DNA of 64,000 nt. Origin: JBPRGG01 sp051418075 (GTDB lineage Bacteria > Bacteroidota > Bacteroidia > Cytophagales > Cyclobacteriaceae). A program made the translations under genes and the position numbers. This document shows positions 9,653 through 17,738 of this stretch, in pieces (within the stretch, counting starts at the first letter, position 1; each line of letters starts with the position of its first letter). The DNA lies in NCBI GenBank assembly GCA_051418075.1, contig JBPRGG010000037.1:1-64000 (forward strand), in the 5' to 3' direction. The notes under the pieces are model-generated. The model had not been told where the DNA came from, searched no databases, and saw only the letters and a program-made list of their open reading frames with translations.

Positions 9653-10582
9653 ATGAATGCTACCCATATCCCCCAATGCCCCAGCCCCTGGCCTGCTTTA
9701 GAGTATGAAAGCTGGAAAACCACATATAAAACCTTGCATATGTGGACCCAGATCGTTGGAAAAATCCGTATGGCCCTGATGCCCTGGCAAAACCATTCCT
9801 GGCATGTGACCTTTTATATCACAGCCAGGGGGTTTTCTACCGGTAGTATTCCTTACAAAAACGGCATTCTGGAGATGGAATTTGATTTTACCCGGCATCA
9901 GCTAATTATTTCCTCATCATTTAAGCACCCTGTTGTGGTAAAATTATTCCCTCGTTCTGTGGCTGATTTCTACCGGGAATTAATGCAGCAGTTGAAGGAT
10001 TTAGTAGTGGAAGTGAATATCTATGCTGCTCCCAACGAAGTGGAAGTAAGCATCCCATTTGCTGAAAATGAACAGGACACATCATATGACCAACAGAAAG
10101 TGGCTGATTTCTGGCAGGTAGCTGTAAGTACCCATAATGTGTTTCAGCATTTCAGAAGCGACTTTATCGGTAAAGTGAGTCCGGTTCATTTCTTTTGGGG
10201 AGCTTTTGATATAGCCCTGACCCGGTTTTCTGGACGACAAGCCCCTTTGCACCAGGGAGAGATGCCCAATATGCCTCGTGAAGTGATGCAGGAAGCATAT
10301 TCCCGGGAAGTGAGCAGTTGCGGTTTCTGGCCTGGTAGCGATCAGTTTCCTCAACCATGTTATTATTCCTATGCTTATCCTTTACCAGAAAATTACGGAA
10401 AACAACCAATTTCACCTCCTGAAGCTTTTTACAGTGAAGAAATGGGAGAATTTTTTCTGCCTTATGACCTGGTAAGAAAGTCCGATCAGCCCAGAGACAT
10501 GCTAATGGAATTCTTAACCACCACTTATGATGCTGCAGCCATAACAGGTCAATGGGATCGAAGCATATTGGAAAAGCAGTAG
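9653..10582 (+). CDS. DUF5996 family protein
   Basis: A 309-residue soluble protein recognised as DUF5996 from its N-terminal pattern: WPALEYESWKTTYKTLHMW followed by TQIVGKIR and a WHVTFYITARG segment. The family is conserved and has no established function known to me. There is no signal peptide or membrane segment. Conserved features are Trp/His-rich at the front (residues 13-70) and include FFWGAFDIALTRFSGR near 180-195 and a WPGSDQFPQPCYYSYAYP-like stretch near 225. Length is normal for the family. Nothing in the neighbourhood suggests a pathway. Confidence 0.8.
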   Translation: MNATHIPQCPSPWPALEYESWKTTYKTLHMWTQIVGKIRMALMPWQNHSWHVTFYITARGFSTGSIPYKNGILEMEFDFTRHQLIISSSFKHPVVVKLFPRSVADFYRELMQQLKDLVVEVNIYAAPNEVEVSIPFAENEQDTSYDQQKVADFWQVAVSTHNVFQHFRSDFIGKVSPVHFFWGAFDIALTRFSGRQAPLHQGEMPNMPREVMQEAYSREVSSCGFWPGSDQFPQPCYYSYAYPLPENYGKQPISPPEAFYSEEMGEFFLPYDLVRKSDQPRDMLMEFLTTTYDAAAITGQWDRSILEKQ

Positions 10583-10660
10583 AAAGCACACTTTTTTTAT
10601 CACTCCGGGCAACCTTTTGCTTCCGTCCTGTGTCCTGTTAGTGAACCTCAAATAAATTTT

Positions 10661-11143
10661 ATGATGAAGAAATTAATGACTTACATTATCCCAATTCTTT
10701 TTACTCTATTTATATCTGGCTGTAACAATCTGGATTTATTGTCTGAAGCAGATCAACCTAATCATCAAGCCAATCTGTCCCAGGATGATCCCTCTGTGAC
10801 AATTGATGCGCAGCAATTTGAAAATGGCACATCACATGCGTTTTCTCTGGATTCTGCCTGGATCACTCAGGATTTGATCCATTTGAAGGTAAGCTTTTCC
10901 GGCTGTGAAGCTGAAGTACCGGGGGCGCTAATTACCGATGGCTATTTTATGGAATCTTTCCCGGTTCAATTAAATTTGAAATTCAATTTATCTGAGGCTG
11001 GAGGAGATTGTGATATGGCAGTACTACAAACATATACATTTGATTTAAGTCCTTTAAAAGCAGCATATTCCCGGGCTTACCAAGTCTCGCAGGCAACTAT
11101 TCTGCTCAATATAGCTGATCGCCAGCTTTCTTACCGGTTCTAA
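10661..11143 (+). CDS. Small secreted lipoprotein, function unknown
   Basis: 160 residues starting with a signal peptide and a lipobox (LFISGC, Cys at about 21), so a lipid-anchored envelope protein. ATG codons at 10661 and 10664 are both possible starts. The mature part is beta-rich and has three further Cys residues (FSGCEAEV and GGDCD regions), which could form a disulfide. I do not recognise the family. The gene converges with the sugar dehydrogenase gene, and a hairpin overlaps its stop codon. Confidence 0.65.
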   Translation: MMKKLMTYIIPILFTLFISGCNNLDLLSEADQPNHQANLSQDDPSVTIDAQQFENGTSHAFSLDSAWITQDLIHLKVSFSGCEAEVPGALITDGYFMESFPVQLNLKFNLSEAGGDCDMAVLQTYTFDLSPLKAAYSRAYQVSQATILLNIADRQLSYRF

Positions 11144-11152
11144 AACCGGTAA
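11131..11152. terminator. Hairpin over the lipoprotein stop codon
   Basis: A perfect 9-bp stem, TTACCGGTT / AACCGGTAA (11131-11139 and 11144-11152), with loop CTAA containing the stop codon start. It lies between convergent genes. There is no good T-run on either strand, so termination is only a guess. Confidence 0.35.
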
Positions 11153-11190
11153 ATCAACGCGATAAAAGTAGCTATATCCTGAATTTTAAC

Positions 11191-12336
11191 TTATTCCAAA
11201 GGACTTATTCGCCAGATATTACCATCATCCTGGTCTGATAAAACATAAATCATATCATCCGGCCCCTGTACCACTTCACGTATACGTGCACCTAAAGGTA
11301 TTCGTTCCACTTCTTGCGCCTGTTTACCATTGACCTCTACCCTTACAATGCCTTTTGCTGTTAATCCGCCGATCAGTGCGCTGCCCCGCCATTCCGGAAA
11401 GACATCTCCGCTATAAAAGATCATACCTGAAGGTGAGATGACCGGGGTCCATTGAATGACTGCATCAGCAAAATCAGGATGGGTAGGCGGGTCTGGTATG
11501 GATTCACCACTGTAGTGTTTTCCCCAGCTCACCACCGGCCAGCCATAATTTCGTCCAGCTTCAGGCTGATTGAGTTCATCTCCCCCCAAAGGTCCCATTT
11601 CCACGACCCATAAATTGTTTGTATTGAGATCAATGGCAGCTGCTTCTATGTTTCTATGCCCATAGGACCAGATTTCATCTTCTGCCTCTGGCTGATCTAT
11701 AAAGGGGTTATCAGAAGGCACAGCACCATTCTTTTGTATTCTCACAATGGTGCCTAAATGATTGGAAAGATTTTGAGCCGGATCAAATTTAAATCGTTCT
11801 CCCAAAGTTAAAAACAAATTTCCATCCGGGCTAAAGACAATTCTGCCGCCAAAATGATTGGGGCCTTCCACTTTAGGTTCCTGGCTGAAGATCACTTCAA
11901 AATCTTTGATCATGTCGTTGTCAAATTTTCCCCTGCCCAAGGCAGTGGAAGCGGTGGTTCCATTGTGGCCTGGCTGGGAAAATGATAGGTAAACAAATTG
12001 ATTCTGTTCAAAATCAGGATCCAGTTGGATGTCCAGCAATCCTCCCTGCCCCTGATTAAATACCTCAGGCACCCCCTCTAAAGGATCCGAAAGTTTTTGA
12101 TCCTGGTCCAGTATGCGTAATTGGCCTGATCGCTCAGTCACCAGGATACGCCCATCCGGTAAGAAAACCATGGCCCAGGGATGGTTAAGGCCGCCGGTTA
12201 GATTTTCTACTTTAACAGCTCCGGCATCGGTCTGAATAGTTTCATTTTGTGCCATTAAGGAAAGAGAAAACCAGATCATCACAGATACAAAAATCAAAAA
12301 GGTTATAAATCTTGCAATTATAGAGGACTGCTTCAT
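11191..12336 (-). CDS. PQQ-dependent sugar dehydrogenase (soluble aldose dehydrogenase type)
   Basis: A 381-residue exported protein of the glucose/sorbosone dehydrogenase (YliI/Asd) family: a six-bladed propeller that oxidises aldoses with PQQ in the periplasm. Signal peptide at 1-29 ending LMAQ. Family motifs visible: GGLNHPWAMVFLPDGRILVTER, GGLLDIQLDPDF, GPNHFGGRIVFSPDG, and SYGHRNIEAAA (family form YGHRN). It ends with a typical GNIWRI blade closure. No PQQ biosynthesis genes are in the window, so the cofactor must come from elsewhere. Standalone, in front of a gap that holds mobile-element-like repeats. Confidence 0.88.
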   Translation of the reverse strand: MKQSSIIARFITFLIFVSVMIWFSLSLMAQNETIQTDAGAVKVENLTGGLNHPWAMVFLPDGRILVTERSGQLRILDQDQKLSDPLEGVPEVFNQGQGGLLDIQLDPDFEQNQFVYLSFSQPGHNGTTASTALGRGKFDNDMIKDFEVIFSQEPKVEGPNHFGGRIVFSPDGNLFLTLGERFKFDPAQNLSNHLGTIVRIQKNGAVPSDNPFIDQPEAEDEIWSYGHRNIEAAAIDLNTNNLWVVEMGPLGGDELNQPEAGRNYGWPVVSWGKHYSGESIPDPPTHPDFADAVIQWTPVISPSGMIFYSGDVFPEWRGSALIGGLTAKGIVRVEVNGKQAQEVERIPLGARIREVVQGPDDMIYVLSDQDDGNIWRISPLE

Positions 12337-12474
12337 ATCAAAAGTGTTTGAGCTACTCGATATTAATAAAACCAGTTGAAGTGGTGAATGTTAATGATAA
12401 ATAAAGGATAATCAGTTACTCTGAATATGATTTAAAATTAATAAAGAAAGCCTGCACCTGTCGTTAGGTATTTT

Positions 12475-12672
12475 ACATTATTCCATTTTTTGACCTGGCC
12501 AAAAGACCAAGAAAAAAATTCCCAAACCCGGATCGCTGCCTTTGCTTTCGGAGCCCGGCGTAGCCTGGTAACTGCCATACCAGTCTGCTATACAAAGTAA
12601 GCCTTTTATGATATTGAGAAGGTATGCTACTTATGATCCAACGGTTGGCGGCAGGTCAAAGAATAACCTCAG
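12475..12672. repeat. Imperfect inverted-repeat segment, possible degenerate element
   Basis: TTATTC, a short insert, then TTTGACCTG-GCCAA near 12476-12502 is matched in inverse orientation by TTGGCGGCAGGTCAAAGAATAA near 12645-12666, giving imperfect ends about 190 bp apart. The inside is more GC-rich than the surroundings. It may be a decayed mobile element. Alignment was by eye. Confidence 0.3.
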
Positions 12673-12694
12673 TATATGATTGATTTTTCTCCGG

Positions 12695-12866
12695 AACCTA
12701 GTGTGTTAATTATTAAATTAATTCACTATTTTCACCCTTCTTTTTCCTTTATACTACGTTAAAATTTTTAACCGTAACACTGCTATGCTCTCAAATTTTG
12801 CCTTGTCTAAAGAAAAAATAATAGCAAAAATTTAGTAAACCAATTTAATAATTAACACACTAGGTT
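12695..12866. mobile_element. MITE-like element with 25-bp perfect terminal inverted repeats
   Basis: Bases 12695-12719 (AACCTAGTGTGTTAATTATT then AAATT) are exactly the reverse complement of 12842-12866; similarity continues weakly inward. The unit is 172 bp, AT-rich, and has no open frame. ATTTTTCT occurs at 12683-12690 and again at 12867-12874, directly after the right end, as a target-site duplication would. The left copy is separated from the repeat by CCGG, so either the boundary is 4 bp further out or the match is chance. Ends with ACC are reminiscent of IS982-type repeats (inference). No transposase is in the window. Confidence 0.6.
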
Positions 12867-12995
12867 ATTTTTCTGGATTTTTTCACAAATTCAGATTTTA
12901 ATCAGAATCTTATTGTAAATTGCTTTCTGAAATCAGATCGGTTATGCCGTTTTTTTAAGTTATGTTAAAAAATCTATATCAATCATTGGCCTGAA

Positions 12996-14255
12996 ATGAA
13001 AATTATGGCCGGATTGTCAGAGACTCAAGGTTTGCGTATCTGTCTGTTTATTTTACTGTCATACATCTTTTTCTTTGTCAACGCTTGTAAGCAGGGTCCT
13101 GAAATAAAAATCTCAGCCATACCTGTGGCGGAATTTGAACCACAGGAGAGCACCTTCATCTGCTGGACACCCAAATTCCAGGAGATCTCCCTTAAACTTA
13201 TCCAGGAGATCTCCAAAGTTGATCATGTCACAGTGTTCTACAACCAACGTAATCACCTGCCCGAAAATCTGCAAAAAATATTTGATCAAAGAAAGATCAA
13301 TTTAAAAAACGTCACCCTGACTCCTTTTAAGTTGGAAAAAGATAATATCTGGATCAGGGATTATGGGCCTATACTCATGCATGATGAGGAGGGCCACCAG
13401 GAAATGATTTCTTTTAATTATCCCCACGATGAAAACCTTGAATATAATCTGTTTAGTGAGCAGTATGCCACTAAAATGAAGATACCTTTCATGAGGAGTA
13501 AATTGTACAGCGCCGGAGGAGGCAGGGAGATTAATGGCAGGGGAACCATTATTTTAATCGAAGGACATGAAAAATATATTAATCCGGATCTTAGTCTGGA
13601 AGAAATTGAATGCGAATACAAACAACAGCTGAATCAAAAAAACGTCATCTGGCTGAAAAGAGGTATTCCGCAAGACGATTTGTTTGATCATGGACCAGTG
13701 ATCGACAATATTTATGGCAATGGTGTTCATTGGCACGTAGATGAATTCTGCCGGTTTGCTGATGCCCAAACGATCCTGCTGGCACAGGTAGACCAGGCAG
13801 ATCTTTCTCTGGATCCATTCTACCAGGTTGTGCATGAAAGGTTGGAAGAAAGCTATCAGATCCTGAAGAAGGCCAGGGATCAGGATGGAAAGCCTTTTAA
13901 GATCATCAGAGTACCACAGGCACCAATCATTTTTGATCAGGGTCAATACAAAGGCCAGCCAATTTATTATACACCCGTCACCAGCTATTTAAACTTTGTC
14001 TTAACCAATAATTTAGTGGTGATACCCGCCTATTACAATCCTGGAGAACCTGATTTTATCCGGCAAAAAGATGAACAGGCCAGAAAAGCTTTTCAGGAAG
14101 TTTTTAAAAGCAGACAAGTGGTGATGATCAATACTACCGAACTTAATTATAGTGGTGGTGGGCTGCATTGTATTACCATGCATAAACCCAAAGTCAAAAA
14201 ACGATCCAAACTCAGGCTTAAAATTCATAATAGTCTCAAAAGATTTAAAGGATAA
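12996..14255 (+). CDS. Agmatine deiminase / peptidyl-arginine deiminase family lipoprotein
   Basis: A 419-residue guanidine-modifying enzyme of the pentein fold. It starts with a hydrophobic signal (residues about 14-30) ending in the lipobox-like VNAC, so it is predicted to be lipid-anchored outside the cytoplasm, unlike the classical cytosolic agmatine deiminase AguA. Catalytic landmarks: IWIRDYGPI (substrate-binding Asp), WHVDEFCRF (general acid His and Asp) and the C-terminal SGGGLHCITM with the nucleophile Cys. The reaction should be hydrolysis of a guanidinium group to ureido plus ammonia; agmatine, free arginine or peptidyl-arginine are all possible. Start ATG 12996 chosen; ATG 13005 would also keep the signal. 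Confidence 0.85.
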   Translation: MKIMAGLSETQGLRICLFILLSYIFFFVNACKQGPEIKISAIPVAEFEPQESTFICWTPKFQEISLKLIQEISKVDHVTVFYNQRNHLPENLQKIFDQRKINLKNVTLTPFKLEKDNIWIRDYGPILMHDEEGHQEMISFNYPHDENLEYNLFSEQYATKMKIPFMRSKLYSAGGGREINGRGTIILIEGHEKYINPDLSLEEIECEYKQQLNQKNVIWLKRGIPQDDLFDHGPVIDNIYGNGVHWHVDEFCRFADAQTILLAQVDQADLSLDPFYQVVHERLEESYQILKKARDQDGKPFKIIRVPQAPIIFDQGQYKGQPIYYTPVTSYLNFVLTNNLVVIPAYYNPGEPDFIRQKDEQARKAFQEVFKSRQVVMINTTELNYSGGGLHCITMHKPKVKKRSKLRLKIHNSLKRFKG

Positions 14256-14415
14256 CCCGGCATTCTGAAATATTCAAAAGCATCTGAATTTTTTCATCTC
14301 ATTATTCTTTCGTACATTATCCGTACCTAATACACCCGTTTATTCAAAATCTTCGAGGTATGTGTAAGTTTTTTATCGATCCTGCAACTAATAGACAAAT
14401 CAAACAGGTCTGATA

Positions 14416-14901
14416 ATGTCATCTGCAAAAAAGGTTTTTCTTGATACCGTTTACCACCACCAAAACCTGATACACAAAGTATGTCATTTATATAGAAACA
14501 GTAAAGAGGACCGGGAGGATTTGTTTCAGGAAATTGTCTATCAGCTGTGGAAGTCTTTTCCATCTTATCAGGGCAAAGCTAAAGTGACATCATGGATGTA
14601 CCGAATCAGTTTGAATACTGCATTGGCTTCATTTAGAAAAGTGACCATAGAAACTACGGATCAAATGCCTGAACACCTGAAATCCCCTGAGGAAGCTACA
14701 GAATGGCCGGAAGAACAATTATATCTGGCTATTGACCTGCTTAATCCGGTGGAAAAAGCAATTATCACCCTCTATTTAGAAGAATTAAAATACGCTGAAA
14801 TTGCTGATATCATGGGAATTACTGAAAGTAATGTGGGTGTACGCATCAACCGGATTAAAAATAAAATCAAGCATTTATTAACAAATAAAATGATATCATG
14901 A
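14416..14901 (+). CDS. ECF-family RNA polymerase sigma factor
   Basis: A 161-residue sigma-70 type factor with only regions 2 and 4. Region 2 includes KEDREDLFQEIVYQLWKSF and TSWMYRISLNTA (about 30-75). Region 4 has the helix-turn-helix LKYAEIADIMGITESNVGVR (about 120-145). It directs transcription of an alternative regulon. Its stop overlaps the start of the next gene by ATGA (14898-14901), so the two are translationally coupled and probably work as a pair, the second gene occupying the place of an anti-sigma factor. Confidence 0.9.
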   Translation: MSSAKKVFLDTVYHHQNLIHKVCHLYRNSKEDREDLFQEIVYQLWKSFPSYQGKAKVTSWMYRISLNTALASFRKVTIETTDQMPEHLKSPEEATEWPEEQLYLAIDLLNPVEKAIITLYLEELKYAEIADIMGITESNVGVRINRIKNKIKHLLTNKMIS

Positions 14902-15428
14902 ACAAAAATAGAACTAATAACGAACACCAATTTACCCTGGATGCAATTAATCAGATGACTCAAACAGGAAACCATCCGGTTGTTAAAAACATAGTGAGGC
15001 AACTTATCCTGGAATCGATCTTTTTTATTGCTTTCCTGGCTGTTTATTATGATTTTTTTGATGGCCATCAAAAAGAAATGATTTGGAACATCTTAATGAT
15101 CCTTTCGGTAATGCTTTTATTAAGCCATAACTTGTTTGGAATAAACCTGGTGAATAAAGTCATCCTGGCTGATAATCTGAAAGACTCTATTGTAAAGTAC
15201 CTTAATCTGATTAAAACCTATGCCAAATTTTCCATTTTGACCCGGGTTTTAGCTTTTGCCGGAATTTTTTTATTTTTTACTGATGGAAAAATTGATTTAA
15301 TAACAAGTTCATGGGCTATACTGTTAAGCATCTTAGCTATTTTGAGCTTGCAAATCTATTGGTTAAACAGGATCTGGCAAGCCAGAATAAACCATATCAA
15401 AAACATCGACCGGTTCATCGATAATTAG
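14898..15428 (+). CDS. Four-TM membrane protein coupled to ECF sigma factor
   Basis: 176 residues: a soluble N-terminus of about 35 residues, then about four hydrophobic helices (roughly 37-52, 63-85, 112-128, 134-154), then a basic tail. It overlaps the sigma factor gene by four bases. In Bacteroidota, ECF genes are often followed by a membrane protein of this size that holds the sigma factor. I see no ZAS zinc motif or other known anti-sigma domain, so the anti-sigma role is an inference from position and topology only. Confidence 0.65.
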   Translation: MNKNRTNNEHQFTLDAINQMTQTGNHPVVKNIVRQLILESIFFIAFLAVYYDFFDGHQKEMIWNILMILSVMLLLSHNLFGINLVNKVILADNLKDSIVKYLNLIKTYAKFSILTRVLAFAGIFLFFTDGKIDLITSSWAILLSILAILSLQIYWLNRIWQARINHIKNIDRFIDN

Positions 15429-15469
15429 AATCTTACAGGATAAAAGCCAGTGTAAGTAGTTGAGGAAGC

Positions 15470-16024
15470 TCATAAAAAAATCAAAAACAAAATGGGGATA
15501 ATGATGCCTAATGCGATATAAACTCCTCCCCGACCCAGCGTGCCTTTTTTTCCCCTCACCATAAACAAGGATGTGACCGCTAAAAAGATCAGGGCTCCGG
15601 CAAATATATCGGAAAACCAAGTCCACCAGCGATTGGGGTTATAATGTAGAAAATTTACTGAATAAAAAACAGCCCTTTTTTTCAGGTATTCTGCCATACC
15701 CTGTCCGGTTTGGGTATTGACCACCAATGATGAACCGCCTTGCAGGAAGATCTTGATATGATCCGGATCAGGGTAATAATGATTTTTATATCGGTCTTTT
15801 TGCCCCAGTTGATCCAGCAGTTGTAACACATTCTCTTTTACACCGGCAGATTTATGCAGAGAGATCTGAGTAGTAATTTGCTCCCTCTCCACTACATAAT
15901 TAGGATTCCAGTCATTCAAATGATTCAGAGCAATCCCGGACAGTCCGTAAATAATGGATGAACCAATAAAAAAATAGCCAATATCCCGGTGCAGGATCCG
16001 GCTCCACTTTCTAAGCCAATTCAT
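15470..16024 (-). CDS. PepSY-associated membrane protein
   Basis: 184 residues with three membrane helices: one at 15-36 (HRDIGYFFIGSSIIYGLSG, the classic first helix of the PepSY-TM family) and two at the C-terminus (about 140-160 and 166-184). Between them is an exported PepSY-like domain of about 100 residues with a DPDHIKIFLQGGSSLVVNTQTG segment. This family resembles small membrane proteins linked with iron or heme reductive uptake. It lies 25 bases after the OB-fold lipoprotein gene and is probably cotranscribed with it. Exact function not established. Confidence 0.75.
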   Translation of the reverse strand: MNWLRKWSRILHRDIGYFFIGSSIIYGLSGIALNHLNDWNPNYVVEREQITTQISLHKSAGVKENVLQLLDQLGQKDRYKNHYYPDPDHIKIFLQGGSSLVVNTQTGQGMAEYLKKRAVFYSVNFLHYNPNRWWTWFSDIFAGALIFLAVTSLFMVRGKKGTLGRGGVYIALGIIIPILFLIFL

Positions 16025-16049
16025 AATTAAACCGATTCGGGGAACGAAT

Positions 16050-16592
16050 CTAATTCTGGGCCACCAGTGAAATATACTCCAGGGAATAAAATGATAAATG
16101 ATCTTTGTTGGCCGCTTTCATGGAATCACGATAACTATTGATCATTTCCTGTTTTCTTTGATACAGGTTCTGATCAGTTTCACCGGTTTTATGGCTTTGG
16201 ATATTATCTTCTTCCATTTTCAGGCAGTAAGCTTCATCAATCCTGAGTTCTCTTACAATCCCTTTCACCATCACTTCACTGCCAGCCAGTTTATCATCAA
16301 ACCGCTGATCGGATTCTACATGAAGATCTCCTCCATCATCCACCAGAAACAGTTTTTTGCCGCCATGCTTGCAAACATGATCCACAATTCCCTTCACCAT
16401 CACCTCCTGATCTTTAAATTTACCGGCTTCGGCATCAAAATCAGCTAATCTTACCACTGGGATATCAACATCTGTAGATGATACCGCAGTAACCGGGGTT
16501 TGATTTTCATTTTCCGTATTTTCCTGATTAGTTGGTTGGCAGGCATAAATAATTACCAACAGGAACAGAATAAATATTTTATACATTTTCAT
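16050..16592 (-). CDS. Lipoprotein with OB-fold-like domain
   Basis: 180 residues. Signal peptide and lipobox (IIYAC, Cys18), an Asn/Glu/Thr-rich linker, then a beta domain (about 45-125) with two VMVKGIV repeats and a DHVCKHGGKKLFLVDDG segment, resembling small periplasmic OB-fold proteins. The Cys and His of VCKHGG could bind metal. The tail is helical and charged. It heads a two-gene unit with the PepSY-type protein. A metal- or heme-handling role for the pair is inferred, not shown. Confidence 0.65.
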   Translation of the reverse strand: MKMYKIFILFLLVIIYACQPTNQENTENENQTPVTAVSSTDVDIPVVRLADFDAEAGKFKDQEVMVKGIVDHVCKHGGKKLFLVDDGGDLHVESDQRFDDKLAGSEVMVKGIVRELRIDEAYCLKMEEDNIQSHKTGETDQNLYQRKQEMINSYRDSMKAANKDHLSFYSLEYISLVAQN

Positions 16593-16619
16593 GAGCTTGT
16601 TTATTTTATAACCTAACGA

Positions 16620-16689
16620 AAATTTCTTGCTTGTTGAGATACAAAAAAAACAAGAAATTTAATATAAACAAAGTAAATTTAATTTCTTG
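16620..16689. promoter_or_regulatory. Inverted repeat plus third half-site upstream of OB-fold lipoprotein
   Basis: AAATTTCTTG (16620-16629) and CAAGAAATTT (16651-16660) form a perfect 10-bp inverted repeat, and AATTTCTTG recurs at 16681-16689. They sit 28-97 bases before the lipoprotein start and upstream of the divergent NIF3 gene, where a shared operator would lie. Confidence 0.45.
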
Positions 16690-16866
16690 ATTAATATTTA
16701 TTGGTATTACATTTCGAAAAACATTTTTCATCTATAAAATCAATTAGAGTTGATTAAATAAAATAAAGTTATTTCATTTAATAATAGAGGAGCAGCCAGT
16801 CTTTTTCTGAAATTATATAACAGGAAAAACAATTTTTAAATATATTTAAGGCTTAAACATGAACAA

Positions 16867-17727
16867 ATGAATTGGATACTGATCATCTCACTTTTAACAT
16901 GGAACCTGGGTGGTATTATGCCGGAAAACCCAAAAAAGGAACAAACAGCAAATACCATTGTAGAAAAGATCATCGATCAAACCGGATGCCCCACCAAAGA
17001 GGCTACAGTAGATATAATAAAAGAAGGTCAGCCGCAAACTCCGGTAACAGGTATAGTTACTACAATGTTTGCTACCATGGAGGTTTTACAGGAAGCTGTA
17101 GATAAAAATTGTAACCTGATCATTGCCCATGAACCTTTGTACTACAATCACCTGGATCAAACCACCCAGTTTGAAAATGATCCTGTGTTTGAACAGAAGC
17201 AGCAGTTTATGCGGGATCATCAATTGGTGGTGTGGCGATTTCACGATTATATTCATTGCCTGCAACCGGATGGTATTCTGACTGGAATGGTACAAAAATT
17301 AAACTGGCAGGATCATACGTTTAAAGGACAGTTAGATCAGTTTCGCTTTGAAAATACTGATCTGGATGATTTGCTCCGGCACCTAAAAAACACCTTCCCT
17401 GGCAATGCCTTTTATGTGGTCGGCAATCCGGAAATGGAGGTAAACCAGGTACATCTGGCCCCGGGTTCGCCGGGAGCAGCCAGGCATTTTGAAATTCTAA
17501 AAAACCCCGAGGTGGATGTATTAATTGCTGGTGAGGTGCCACAATGGGAAACTTATGAATATGTCCGGGATGCGGTAGCCCAGGGCAGAAATAAAGCAGT
17601 AATTTTTCTGGGCCATGTAAATTCAGAAGAGGCAGGAATGGCTTTTGCTGCAGCGTGGATGAAAGAATTTATCCAGGATATACCCATCTTTTTTGTAGAA
17701 AGCGGTCCCTCCTACTGGTCTTACTAA
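16867..17727 (+). CDS. NIF3-like dinuclear metal centre protein
   Basis: 286 residues of the NIF3/YbgI family, ring-shaped hexamers with a two-metal site and poorly defined hydrolase or GTP-cyclohydrolase-like activity. Metal ligands are recognisable: IIAHEPLYY (His), WRFHDYIH (His-Asp) and GHVNSEEAGM (His and Glu near the C-terminus). Unusually the protein begins with a hydrophobic stretch (NWILIISLLTWNLGG), which could be a signal peptide; a second Met (residue 18) just after it would give a cytosolic form. It converges with the esterase gene with an 11-base gap. Confidence 0.85.
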   Translation: MNWILIISLLTWNLGGIMPENPKKEQTANTIVEKIIDQTGCPTKEATVDIIKEGQPQTPVTGIVTTMFATMEVLQEAVDKNCNLIIAHEPLYYNHLDQTTQFENDPVFEQKQQFMRDHQLVVWRFHDYIHCLQPDGILTGMVQKLNWQDHTFKGQLDQFRFENTDLDDLLRHLKNTFPGNAFYVVGNPEMEVNQVHLAPGSPGAARHFEILKNPEVDVLIAGEVPQWETYEYVRDAVAQGRNKAVIFLGHVNSEEAGMAFAAAWMKEFIQDIPIFFVESGPSYWSY

Positions 17728-17738
17728 TCTTCAGGGAA

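Larger units (their letters stand above)
12337..12995. other. 659-bp gene-free region containing two inverted-repeat elements
   Basis: The gap between the sugar dehydrogenase and the deiminase contains the two repeat units listed separately and no recognisable gene. The stretch about 12500-12660 is distinctly richer in G and C than the flanks. Conceptual translations there gave no recognisable family. Confidence 0.5.

Noticed and set aside
13554..13946. 130-residue minus-strand frame inside the deiminase gene
   Set aside because: The plus strand carries all catalytic motifs of a known family; the minus frame shows none.
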